64,000 nucleotides of DNA from Marsupella aquatica. Taxonomy: Eukaryota > Marchantiophyta. Positions 35,181 to 45,707 of this stretch are shown piece after piece. Below the pieces are notes generated by a model. It searched no databases. It had not been told where the DNA came from and saw only the letters and a program-made list of their open reading frames with translations. The position numbers were made by a program, and so were the translations under genes. The stretch's first letter is position 1; every line of letters starts with the position of its first letter. Where the stretch lies: the NCBI GenBank assembly GCA_973895155.1, contig OZ316892.1:27404001-27468000 (forward strand), written 5' to 3'.

Positions 35181-35489
35181 GTATTGTTCCCTTTGCATAC
35201 ACCGGAACTAATTCTATATATTAGGGATTGGTAAGATTGGGTTGTGCATCATCATCATTTGTTTGAACTTGGAGCCAGGGAGGGATTCGGATAAGGAGCG
35301 TTAAAGCAAGCAGGGAGGAGGGATATAGAGTTTTAAGCAATACATTTGCGGTGCTTATTTTCTTGACGTGGTGAGAGGGGGCGTTTCGTGGTCGACTTTG
35401 TATTTCATAAACCGTTTCTGATCTTCGTGTTCTATATCGTCGCGTTGGGGCTTCGAAAGCAGCTAGGGTCTTCGAGATCAGCAGAAGCA
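34471..35489 (+). promoter_or_regulatory. Upstream region and probable leader of the thioredoxin gene
   Basis: Purine-rich from about 34540 to 35150, with repeated GCAGAAGTCGA / GAAGAAGGAG words near 34855-34960. A GA dinucleotide tract lies at 35149-35179. A plus frame at 34674-34907 would give an Arg/Ser-rich peptide, which I treat as a by-product of the purine repeats. A leader intron is possible but not assigned. Confidence 0.4.
35149..35179 (+). repeat. GA microsatellite upstream of thioredoxin
   Basis: About fifteen uninterrupted GA dinucleotides. In plants such tracts can bind GAGA-binding (BPC) factors; that role here is inference. Confidence 0.85.
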
Positions 35490-36699
35490 ATGGCAGACCA
35501 CGGTAAGGTAATTGAAATCAAAACCGTCGCGCAGTGGGAGGCCAAGTTGGAGGAGGCAGCACATGCTAAGAAAGTGGTGCGTTTGCTTCTGTTTCCTTAC
35601 TCTAATGATTATCCGATCTTTTGCGTGCTGTGTGGCTGACGCACATTTTCTTGCGCTGCCTTGTTTTCTGATGGTACAGCACCTCCAGATTTGTGGTCTT
35701 TACCCCGTTGTCAAGTTCTGAATTTGTCGCTGGGTTGTTATGTGGAGGAGTAGTAGATTACCCTTATCCTTTTATTGTGACGTCAAGACATTGACGTGGC
35801 GAATGATTGTTTTCGTATATCCCTGTTTTGTATTTTGTGCACCGTTTTCGGTACTCATATTCACCGGTCCTCCCAATGTGTAGCCAGTAGAGGGACTTCT
35901 CAGAGGTACGAGTAGGCTGGCTCTGTGTATCCTGGAGCGAGATTAGAGTCTGGATTTGTCGCGTGTGTGGAGCGCAGGACTCTAATTTAGCGAGATCAGT
36001 TTATCAGTGTAAGGCAAGAAATGGATGTCGCAGATATGAGTTGAAGTGACAGGTTGTGGCTGAGTGTAAACAATTTGTGGTTTTGACGTTGGGTGCCCAG
36101 ATTGTTGTCGACTTCACAGCCACATGGTGCGCTCCATGTAGGCAGATGGCTCCTATCTTTGCAAGTCTTTCCGAGAAACACACGAATCTCATTTTCGTGA
36201 AGGTTGACGTGGATCAATTGCAGGCGAGTCCTTCTCGTGCATTTCGCCAGATCAGCAATGCATCTAGCCTGCTTCGTCCATCTTACTTTCATGATAGTCG
36301 TCGCATAACTTCCTATAGGTGTCGTCTTCTTAGTATAGGTGGAAGTTGTTGAGTGTGAATGTTCTGTTCTTCAGAGTGAGCGGTTGATTTTGCCCTTGAA
36401 TTTCCCTTTGGGTCCCGGTCCCCCCTTCGTCATGCTTATGGATTTTTTCTACTGGCCCAGAAGTGACAGAACCATCGGAAGGTTGGATTGAATGCCTTTT
36501 TCGCCGGCTTTTTGAGTTACTTTTGGAGCTCACATTTATTGAGCTTGGCTTGCAGGACGTTGCTGCGAACTGGGATGTGCAAGCTATGCCCACGTTTATT
36601 TTCATCAAGGATAAGAAGGTGGTCCACAAGATTGTTGGAGCCAACAAGGACGAGCTGGAAAAGAAGTCCGTCCATTACGCAAGTAGCGTCCTGGCATAG
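35490..36699 (+). CDS. Thioredoxin h-type, three exons
   Basis: Exons 35490-35576, 36101-36223 and 36556-36699 give 117 aa, the normal length of h-type thioredoxins. The ATG opens [20 protein letters not shown], with no transit or signal peptide, so a cytosolic place is expected. The active site is [10 protein letters not shown] (Cys39, Cys42), with buried Asp33 in VVDFTA and the cis-Pro in AMPTF. The protein reduces disulfides of target proteins using electrons from NADPH-thioredoxin reductase. WCAPC is a variant of the usual WCGPC/WCPPC of plant h-types. Intron 1 is GT-AG; the best-fitting donor of intron 2 is GC (CAG|GCGAGT), required for [10 protein letters not shown] to join in frame at the length seen across the family. 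Confidence 0.9.
36224..36555 (+). other. GC-AG intron in the thioredoxin gene
   Basis: The donor is CAG|GCGAGT and the acceptor TTGCAG|GAC. The GT candidates nearby (GAGTCC, CTCGTGC) would both put exon 3 out of frame. GC-AG introns are about one percent of plant introns. Confidence 0.75.
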
Positions 36700-37417
36700 A
36701 GTACCTGACGGGTCTCATCATCCCGTAGTAGGAGAGTTTTTTGTGGTGGGTCCTATGTTTATTCTGGAAAGACGTGTAGTGCCGCAGTGCGTCATATTTT
36801 GTTGTGACTTTGCCCTGATGAATTTCGAGGGAATACAATGGGCCTCCAGATCTGGTAGGGCGCCGTAAATAATGAGGAAAATATTGTGAAATTGTTTGTA
36901 TTATAACCATGTATTATCCCTGCTCTCTTTAGGGACTTCTCGTGGTCCGCTGTTCCTACTCCCCGAAATTAGAGAAGTGACTGAACGGATTGTCCTTCAA
37001 ATGGTTTGCGTAGATTTTTGACTCTGTTTGTACTCCCCCAAAATTAGTCAGGTGACTATGAGCGAGTCATCTCGTGGTCTTTTTGCACACACTGATAGCT
37101 GCAGTAGCTGGCAGTGGCCAGTTGGTGGAGTTTTTTGAAAGAGGTTGCATCAGAGCCTCTGCCGTTCACTGAAAACGGCTCACTTTCGAAGAATGCTAGT
37201 ATGGGCAGGGAGGTAATCTCAGACTGACTGACCAGGGGAAAATGGTTATTGATTTAGAGAAAATAAGGGTGTCATTAAGCTTCTGACCCGTTGACCAGAA
37301 AACGTTCACGTGTGAGTGAAATTCGTTTAGCAGCAAGGTTCTCTAAATTAAAACTCAAATTTCTTCTCAGGTGAGTCGGATCTGTTCTGATAGGATCTGT
37401 TGTGTCACTGTAGTGGA
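36700..37417. other. 3' flank of thioredoxin, no further gene seen
   Basis: Probably includes the thioredoxin 3' UTR up to about 36900. Two similar ACTCCCC.AAATTAG words near 36959 and 37032 mark a short old duplication. Confidence 0.35.
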
Positions 37418-37498
37418 GCCAAAATTGGATTAGTTCGGGTAATTGGCATCTTTGATGTCTTTCAACTACGATCATGTGAGAACTAATCCAATTTTGGC
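37418..37498. repeat. Perfect 19-bp inverted repeat with 43-base loop
   Basis: GCCAAAATTGGATTAGTTC at 37418-37436 is the exact reverse complement of 37480-37498. RNA from either strand would form a strong hairpin of a size compatible with a microRNA precursor or foldback element. Pairing does not extend beyond 19 bp, and there is no sign of expression in sequence alone. Confidence 0.8.
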
Positions 37499-37721
37499 CA
37501 TGGTTTGAGAGCCGCCTCAACGCTTTCAGTAGGATAAATGGTAGTCTCGAGGATTGTCTGCAGAATGAGATAGCATAGGATCGACAGACCATGAGTTTTT
37601 AGTAGCCTTTAAATCGTGTACTTTTCGTGTTCAATCACGAAAAGCCACTTTGTGTCTATTGTGGTCCCAGGGTTGGTTGGCTACTGTCAGTGAGGATTGT
37701 AGAGTTGGGGTCGGGTTTGGG

Positions 37722-37856
37722 TTCACATCACAACTGACATCGATGTTCCTTCGACACGATCAGGAATGCTAGACCTAATGCCTGGCCGCTTTGGTTTTCA
37801 ACATCACCACTGACAACGTTGTTCCCTTGACATGATCGGGAATGCTAGCCCAAATG
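37722..37856 (+). repeat. Tandem duplication, about 76-bp spacing, two copies
   Basis: ACATCAC.ACTGACA.CG.TGTTCC..GACA.GATC.GGAATGCTAG occurs twice. Confidence 0.7.
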
Positions 37857-38489
37857 TTTTGCGTGTAAACTGTTGGGTATCAGCAGGAATTTTGAGGCTA
37901 ACCCTTCTACAACTCAGAAATGCCGGAGTTGCAAATTGCATGCTCTTCCCGTTTTACTGACTATCTCCAACTATATCTTTATATCCGACTACATCTTCCA
38001 GAAGCCTCCTGGGTGGTCTGCAGTCCGCTTTGCTGCATGAAGTAGAAAGGCTGAAAGATGCAGCTAGGTAAGAGCTCGGAGGACTGTTCAATCATTCGCT
38101 GCACCTGCAAAGAGTAGCTTTTGACTAGCCAAAAATTGCCATGGCCCAGAATGTTTGCGTTCCTGTCCCAAGTGGATGCAAGAAGCCTGCAGGAGGTCAG
38201 AGCGCACTTTCAGATTCCCAAAGATTGTTGAAATCAAACACTTTATCCTTTCAAATCAAACACTTCATCCTAGCTTTCATCCGTGACTCGTCAAAGTTCA
38301 TACCAAGAATGATACAATCACGGATGGCTTTTCAAGGCTCCTATCTAATGGATTTGAGTAAAGGTAATGGTGATCATCAGCGAAGACTTAGTACTACATA
38401 GGCCTTGTTGATTTTACGTTGAAAAAGTAATCCCCAACGTTGACAAATGCCTAATTTTGCAACTGGCTGTGTACCTGGCTGTGTACCTG
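37857..38489. other. Spacer, no gene seen
   Basis: No domain, RNA gene or clear repeat. An 86-codon frame at 38141-38401 has no recognisable family. Confidence 0.35.
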
Positions 38490-39690
38490 CTGTAAGTTGG
38501 CGATCGATCTCAGCTGGAACCCCGATTTGAAGCAATTGTGGTCCAAGACGTGGATTCACTTTAGTGCTGCAGCTGAAAATGCTGAAAATGCTGAAAATGG
38601 TTTTCTGTGGCAACTAATTTACAGGATACCTGCTAGGCAACATTGGAGGCTTCCGACCCTACAACCAACTGTCCCCCTCACCTGGTGCACCCGGTGTGAC
38701 ATTTCCAACATGAGTACCTGCCACTGTATTTGGAATTGCCCCATTCCTGCATCGGTATGGGACAGGGTACAATTCGTTCTTTAGAATGCGGCCTTCACCA
38801 GAAACAGTGTGCTTCGTTTCCTGCCAGCCCACATGTTTGTTGGCATGCCTCTACCGGAGGGAATGGACATAGGGGTGAAACTGTGGCACACCCTGAGGGC
38901 TATTGTTTGGAGGCACATCTGGAAGGACAGGAGCTCCCACTGCATAGAACATACCAGATTACCAGATCGTGTGCCCAGGGAGTCATCTGGAAGGACAGTA
39001 GCTCCCACTGCATAGAACATACCAGATTACCAGATCGTGTGCCCGGGGAGTCATTTGGAAGGACAGGAGCTCCCACTGCATAGAACATACCAGATCGTGT
39101 GCCCAGGGATTCATTTGGAAATCATGGCACAAGATGGGAATCTACCTGAGGAGAGACGGGGCCCGCCATTGTTCCAAAATGCAGGCTCGGAAAACTACGT
39201 TATGGGATGCATTCAGCAACATGTCTTTCGACTATGGGAAAAACTACGTTATGGGATGCATTCAGCAACAGACTATGGGACTTGGGCAGGACTCTGGGAC
39301 ACCCATGAGAAGATCCTCCAAAGAGCACAGGTCTCTTGTAGACCCACCATGAGTTTGTTTTACCTTGTGGGAGTTGGAGCTACAATTCAACCCAGACTGA
39401 TAGGTTTTACTCGGTTGAGAATCCACTGATAGGTACCCCGCCGGTCCTAGTTCACGGCCGGTCTTCTGGAGCTTTCCAGCTGCTCCTGCTGCAATAGCTA
39501 ATTTTCTGGTTTAGCTTTACTTCTGGATCTAGCTTCTTTCCTGGTTCCGGCGTCACGGGTGTTGTTTGGCTCTCTGACCTTTATGGTCCCCCAGTGCTGA
39601 CCCCCTTTGTGGGCCAAACCCTATTGTGTGCTGGCTTTTGAATGAAATTCATTTGGTTTTTTCAAGGCAGAAATAAAGACCCTTGATTAG
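38490..39690 (+). pseudogene. LINE (non-LTR retrotransposon) 3' remnant with zf-RVT region
   Basis: The frame from about 38497 gives LSWNPDLKQLWSKTW, then RIPARQHWRLPTLQPTVPLTWCTRCDISNMSTCHCIWNCPIPASVW in order, the zinc-binding (zf-RVT) region downstream of reverse transcriptase in plant LINEs. A decayed VKLWHTLRAIVWRHIWKD follows, the usual tail. Frames break several times. The far 3' part ends in TTTTGAATGAAATTCATTTGG and AAATAAAGACCC, as in LINE 3' ends. No reverse transcriptase core remains. Confidence 0.65.
38919..39117 (+). repeat. Tandem repeat inside the LINE remnant
   Basis: GGAAGGACAG.AGCTCCCACTGCATAGAACATACCAGAT.. is repeated three times at about 78 and 60 bp, so the decayed open reading frame has expanded locally. 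Confidence 0.85.
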
Positions 39691-40429
39691 AAAAATTATG
39701 TTCATTTACTATGTATGCAATATGAAGCAACATTATATGAGATCCATCAAATAAAATTAATTCCACACAGATCACAAGAGTGGCCATGGATATGTAGTAC
39801 TTGCACAACTACATGATAGTAAAGACAACTAAAATCTTAACCCTGCCAAATACTTGTATTGCAGTCTCTGACTCTAGCACATCTATGAAAGCCAAGAAAA
39901 ATGACCTCACCCATGAGATCATGTTTGGACTATTTTGTTTATAATTAATTGGAAATTGTGCAACCCTCCTTACCACATGGTTGAAAACATCCATGTGACC
40001 AGTGAGGAAAATATCTCTTTGGAAGTTGAGTGATACCTGTTTTTTGATGTTGATTACATGGCTAGATATGACACTTATATTGATTTTTTTGTGGCCAGAA
40101 AATCAGTTTATGGACCTTTTAGGATTGTTTATTGATTATGACATGCAGTTGTATTTTGATAGATTCTTTCTTTATTATGAGTTGGCTTTTATCATATGAA
40201 ATTGCGTTGGCTTCTACATGTTAAGAGCACTCACATCTACTACTATATTAACAAATCCAGCCACGTCTAGTCCTTGGTCCTGTTTTTCTTTTGCCTTGAA
40301 AACAAAAAGTAGACCCCTTCAACAGAGGATAGAAGTCCTACTGTGGAGTATGCACCATTGTAGGGTAGCCCACAAGGGGCAACAATACTACCCTACAATG
40401 GGCGACAATACCCAGGGATCTGACATGGA
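39691..40429. other. AT-rich spacer, no gene seen
   Basis: Short frames only. No family is recognised. Confidence 0.35.
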
Positions 40430-40636
40430 CCCAGACCAGGAGGGAGAGAGGGTTGTACCAAAGGCCCAAAGCGGGCTAGCTAGGGGCTGAGTAGAAACCA
40501 GGACTCCCACCAGTACACCCCACACACACATACACATAGATACCCTTCACACCCCTTGCGTGTGGAGAGGGGATTGAACCTGGCACCTCTCGGTTCTAGG
40601 CTCATCCCCTGGCCAACTGACCAAAGCCAGTTGTTT
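40430..40636 (-). mobile_element. tRNA-derived SINE-like element, family B
   Basis: In minus sense an A box (TGGTCAGTTGGC, 40623-40612) is followed about 43 bases later by a B box (GGTTCAATCCC, 40580-40570), the internal pol III promoter of tRNA genes and SINEs. The intervening sequence does not fold into a tRNA as far as I can judge, and a roughly 140-base unrelated body follows, so a SINE is more likely than a tRNA gene. The 3' boundary is a guess. Confidence 0.5.
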
Positions 40637-41329
40637 AGGGATTTAACTTTGTCCTGTTACAAAAATGAAAAGGGAGGGAACAATGCTCTACCATCAGATT
40701 TTGTGCAGGGTTATTTCAAACTGTTGGATTGACTGAAAAGTTCATCCAAGATTAGTTTTAAAAGTAGAGTACAAGGTATAGCATGTGTGATAGAGTACAT
40801 GAGGATGCAAAGAGATGACTATGCTACAATAGCTTTTCATAGCCTACTTAGAGTTAAAGTTTGTCTTGGCATGGAGCATTAAAGTGAAAATTAACTATTT
40901 TATAGCCTCCTTAGAGTACATTTTGGCATAGGGCATTAAAGTGGACATGGATTGAACTTGAGATAGACGGTTTTGGAACAAGCACTAAAGGGGATGTACA
41001 TTTCGAGACATGACTAAGTTTTGGCTTTTGTTCTTGAGAAGTGAATTTCATCTTTTGGAGGTAAATTTTGTATTTTATTTCTAATTTTTGTTATCTTTTA
41101 AACGGTGTTGAAGGGAAGCAAAAGGGAAAGGGGGAGGGACAAGGCACTGGGTGGCAAGGGGGACAGCAGGAGGAAAGAAAGGAAGAACATTGGGGACCTA
41201 GAGGGAATTTAGGGGAGGCAAACAAATTCTCCCTCCATGTAGCATCCCCCAACCCCACCTAGGCCCCACAATGCCCCGGACATCCTTACGAGTCTTGAAT
41301 CTTCCCGCCCTCCACGTGCTCGCCCTCCA
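40637..41329. other. Spacer, no gene seen
   Basis: A purine-rich stretch lies at about 41110-41200. There is no coding domain. Confidence 0.35.
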
Positions 41330-42135
41330 AAACAACAACATTGTCTAAAATGACAACATTGCCATCATAACAACCATGACTGTGCCAGAAATGACACTTT
41401 GATATGGCTGAAATGATAACACTTTTGCAACAATCACACAATTGCATTAATGATAACCTAGTTGAAACAACAATTGATTTTCAGAACCGAGACACAGCCG
41501 CAATGACAACCAAACCTCAAGCACAACATAGTCGCAGTGATAATTGTGCAATGCATGGACATAGAGCTCAACTGTTCACCTCGCCTCCACAACACTTCTT
41601 TTTTCAATAAATCCTTCCATTACTTTTTTTGCACAATGATAGCTTTTACATAACAACTATTTTTTTACATTGAAGTTTTTTGCAAAATAATATCTTTTAC
41701 GCAATGACATATTTTGTGCAACCACAATTGACCCTGTGATTCCCTAGACACCGTCTCTCTATCATGTACCCCCTACCTCCCTCACCCTCACCCTCACCCT
41801 CACAAAGAGAATTATTTTCACAACAACACCTTGGGACATGCTTAGTTTGCCTCAAAAATTTTGCCTTGCCTGAAATTTTTTCTACTCTTGACATATTTTT
41901 CTCTACTCAACTTCTTTTTCTCACTTTGACATATTTTCCTCGTCTCAACATCTTTCTCTCACCTTGACATCATTGTCCCACCGCGACATCTTTCCTCACC
42001 TCTATATATTTTCTCTCCTTCACGTCTTTTCTTTCCTTCACATCTTTTCTCACCTTGACAACTTTTTTCATCTCGACATCTTTTCTCTCCTGGATATGTT
42101 TTCTCATCTAGACATCTTTTTCTCATCTCCAAATC
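41330..42135 (-). repeat. Degenerate satellite tract related to the 23.2-24.5 kb array
   Basis: From about 41880 the plus strand reads repeated CTTGACATATTTTTCTC / CTCGACATCTTTTCTC words, the reverse complement of the GAGAAAA.GATGTC.AGG units at 24100-24480. The part from 41330 to 41720 carries weaker AATGACAAC words. A CACCCT run (about four copies) lies near 41777-41800. Confidence 0.65.
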
Positions 42136-42189
42136 TTATGTGCAATGCATGGGCATTGGGGTAGTATCTACATAATGAACTAATATATA

Positions 42190-42390
42190 AACTGCAAAAG
42201 AACAAATGGCCTTAAGAAGAGATAGCATTGAAGGCAATTTAACCCAATACAGGGGGGAAACAACAAAAGCACAAGAGCCAACAAGCCCAAGAGACCAAAT
42301 AGCCAAATGACAAAGCCCTCCTGAGCCACAAACTGAAAAGCTTGCCAGAGCTCTGGGGTAAATTGCCTAGGAGGTCCCAAAATTAACCTA
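42190..42390 (+). repeat. Dispersed copy related to the 33.9-34.4 kb repeat
   Basis: Shares AGCCCAAGAG, GAGCCACAAACTGAAAAGC and GTAAATTGCC(TA)GGAGGTCCC with the tandem array at 33873-34440. A single diverged copy. Confidence 0.5.
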
Positions 42391-44511
42391 ATTAACAAGG
42401 TCTGTCACAAAATGCTTGTTGTAGTTTGCAATCTTCAATGCCCTTTTGCTGTGCCATAGTGTCATCCTAGCCTGTGCAAGGCCTGGGCTAAACATTAACT
42501 AGTTTTCAATTTTGAAAGTAATGCAAGGCCATAATATCATAAAAAACCAAAATCTACACTGAAAAGCTGTTACACCAAGAGGCTTAAAATGGTTCCTAAA
42601 ATTTGTATGACACTTTCTTAATAGGTTTCCACATTGAGCGAAATATTAATATTTGGCTAGTTGAACTCAAAATTTTAGTAAGTATTTGTCACTCAAGTCG
42701 AGATGGCCCTAAGTTACTAGAGTCCCCTGACTTTGTGTGTCGTATGGATACACGAAACGCCGCACTGTTTGCCACTGAGATGAGAATACAGCAACAGTGT
42801 ATGTATTATTCTTTTGTGTGAAAATAATCAAGCCCATGTATGCTTGAATAAAAAATTAGTTGAGACCCAACGAACGCCTGTAAAGACGCGTCAAGTAACC
42901 TTAGCTGTGAAGGCATCTAACAACATTATATATGGCCATCAATTTTGATGGGTGTGTCCATAATGAAAGCCTAGCACTCAAATTTTGAAAGCCTAACACC
43001 AAGTGCCAAACAATACACGTTTACTGTTAAAGTAATAACTTTTATCGGGCCTCCTCTCAACTCTGTTACGCCTCCATATCCGGATAGATTCCTGTGTTTT
43101 TTGTCAAGCCTTTGTCCAATTGAGTATTTTTGATGCTCCTATATGATGAATCCACTTTTCAGATTTTGTCTTATTAATAATTTTATCCTGTATATTTTAT
43201 TGTGCCCTATCTAGATGTATCATTTGTGTTATATAGATTAGAAAGATATTAATATTTGGCTAGTTGAACTGAGAATTTTAGTCTATCTTTTTAATCTTTG
43301 CTATCCTAAGCATATACTTTGCCACTAATTTTAAACTTCTACCAGTTGGGGAATAAATTTGACTTGTTATCACGAGAGAGAGACATGAATCTGAGAAGTG
43401 TCGACAACTAGCGTCTTAGCCCCCCATGATTTGTTTTCCTAAACTAATGATTTTGATGGAATTGATTGTCATTATCTCAGGCAGTGAATATGTGTACCTT
43501 ATGTGCACAACTATTCCTGATCATTATGTGTATTTTTTTGCTTGTGCCCTACTTCTACCCTTGTATCACACTCATTGTTAAAGGATACTCTTTTCTTTGC
43601 ATATATTATATTTTATTGTTAAAAAATCAGATCTCTCACACATATCACTACAAGACAAAAACTAAGCATGTTCCAAGATGAACGAACATGCTATATCCCG
43701 ATAGATTCCTGTGTTTTTTGTCAAGCCTTTGTCCCTGAATGTCCTAGGAATAACTTTGGTCTACCTCTTAATGAGAATTTTAGGTACAAGCCTTTAAAGT
43801 AGTAAGGACTATCTGACTTACTAAGGTCCTTTGAGTTAGTAGCGACAAACTATTTTTGTTTTATGCAAAGTGAGTATATGTTGGAAGGAAGGAAACTAAA
43901 TTGACAACATACAGTAGAGCTTGGACTTGTTAAGAAAAAAATTATCCTCAAGTCAAAAATAAGTTGCTCATAAGTTCTGTAGAAAGATAGCAACAAAGTT
44001 TTATATGACTTCTTGAAACCAACAATGCACCCTACCTTGTATTGAAAACGTGCACACTAATCAAAAGGTCATCAATCAAAAGGTGATGCAGGTTGGCATA
44101 ATAAGTACAATCATTGAAATGGTGACCCTGTTCACAAAATTTGAAGTATGTTAACATGCATTTAACTCAAGATGGAACCCACAATGGCTACCAGCACAAT
44201 AACAAAATACCTAGGAGCACTTCATAAAGTGGAGAGCTAGCAATTTTCCATACCAACTACTGATGTACTCTTCATACTCTGGCCTATATTACAATTTGTG
44301 AAAGCCCTGGTCTATCAGCTAAGTAGCTAGAGTAGTTGTGCTCCGGGTTAGCCTATTTTGACTAAGGATTTCTCAGCAGAAGTTTGCACCCTTAGAGTAC
44401 ATCCATGTCCCAGTTGTAGACTTAATTACGGTACACGATGTGTATCATTAGCTCATCACACTATGGCAATGGTGTATATTTTCCCATTTTTTTCTTTTCA
44501 GCTTTTACGTA
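42391..44511. other. AT-rich spacer with local duplicated words
   Basis: No gene is seen. AATATTTGGCTAGTTGAACT occurs near 42650 and 43255, and ATTCCTGTGTTTTTTGTCAA near 43090 and 43705, so two old segments are repeated within about 0.6 kb. Confidence 0.45.
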
Positions 44512-44703
44512 CTTTACCACTAAAGATATTCTAATTGACATACTACCACGGTCTTTTTGTATTTACAAAATGCCACTGTTCTGTACATGGATGACAAGTT
44601 CACCAAGGTAACCAATAGAACTATGTATAAAGAGCATGACATGTTTGAAAATACAAATAAAACAGTGATAGCATTGTAAATTCAAACATCTTTAGTGGCA
44701 AAG
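44512..44703. mobile_element. TA-flanked MITE, Tc1/mariner (Stowaway-like) type
   Basis: 192 bp with inverted ends CTTTACCACTAAAGATATT at the left and, reverse-complemented, CTTTGCCACTAAAGATGTT at the right. TA flanks both sides (44510-44511 and 44704-44705). Similarity between the arms continues weakly for about 60 bp. TA duplication plus terminal inverted repeats without coding is the pattern of Stowaway-type MITEs; the end sequence is not the classic CTCCCTCCG one. Confidence 0.65.
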
Positions 44704-44705
44704 TA

Positions 44706-45707
44706 TTTAAATGGGATATACCTTTGCGCTCCTGGCTATGGAGTTCAAACTGTAGCACAGTTTTCGCGCCATTTCGACTACCCTCCCGCACTCAGTTTTT
44801 CTCGGAATCCAGTTTTCTCAGTTGCATTAGCTTGCTCTTGCCGAGGCGCATCAAATCGATATAAAACACGTCCAAAACGGTGCCGTATCAACATACTTAT
44901 GGTCACATTCGTTTTCGCCGTTTTTCAGTCGTTTTTCTGCGATTTTCGTCTTCCTTTCGACGGTCATATCTCGGTCAATCTTTCACGGATTTCAGATTTC
45001 TCAAGTGCTTTGTATAGCTCTTCTCCGGGAGCATCAGATTGATCCCAAGAGCGGTCCAATTGGTCTCCTATTGCCCCGATTGGACTTTGATTAGCTCTCA
45101 CATTTTTTCTTCAATTTCCACCGTTCTCACTTTCAATTAGCTTTAGGGTCCTGTAGCAGTTCCTCGTTCACGGAATCCGGCATTCTCATGTGATTTGGCC
45201 AGCTCTTGTCCGGGAGTGCAACATCTATCCCTACCGCGGTCCTTTTGGTGACATATCAACCACTTTCGGCTCCGATTACGATTCTGATTTACTCCTCCAT
45301 TTTTGGTGACGGTTTCCCTTGATCAGCTTTGGAGCATTCCTGTCTTGCCACGTTTCTCCTCCGATTGGTGGTTGCCTTTCTTCTTCAGTTCTGACAAGGT
45401 GGTTTTTGCCAAGTTTAGTGGACCAGTTTGCATTCCACCATCTTTGGGAGCTGTAGCAGCACGCTCAAATCAGCGGAGAGATATTCACTCGCATCGACTC
45501 CTCAACGGACACATCGACGAGAGCTCTAGCTTTGTTCCCGGCTGTGCCTGCACGTGCTCAACGGTTTTCTAGGCTAGCGGGGGCGCCGCTTCTCGGATTT
45601 TGACGCGGTGGGCTCTCTCCATAGCCTTCCCTTTCTTTTCACATGTCTTGGTTGGGCCTTTTGTCGCTTCTTGATGCGCTTTTGCTTTTATCGGGTTGCG
45701 ACCTGTC
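44706..45707 (+). other. Putative 5' UTR of the RLE-type LINE
   Basis: About 1 kb before the LINE ATG, changing from AT-rich flank to T/C-rich sequence with repeated GTTTTCGCCGTTTTT, TCTCGG and TCACGGA-like words. The true 5' end of the element cannot be placed. Confidence 0.45.

Noticed and set aside
40570-40636. tRNA gene on the minus strand
   Set aside because: A and B boxes are present but no acceptor or anticodon stem could be paired, so a SINE is preferred.
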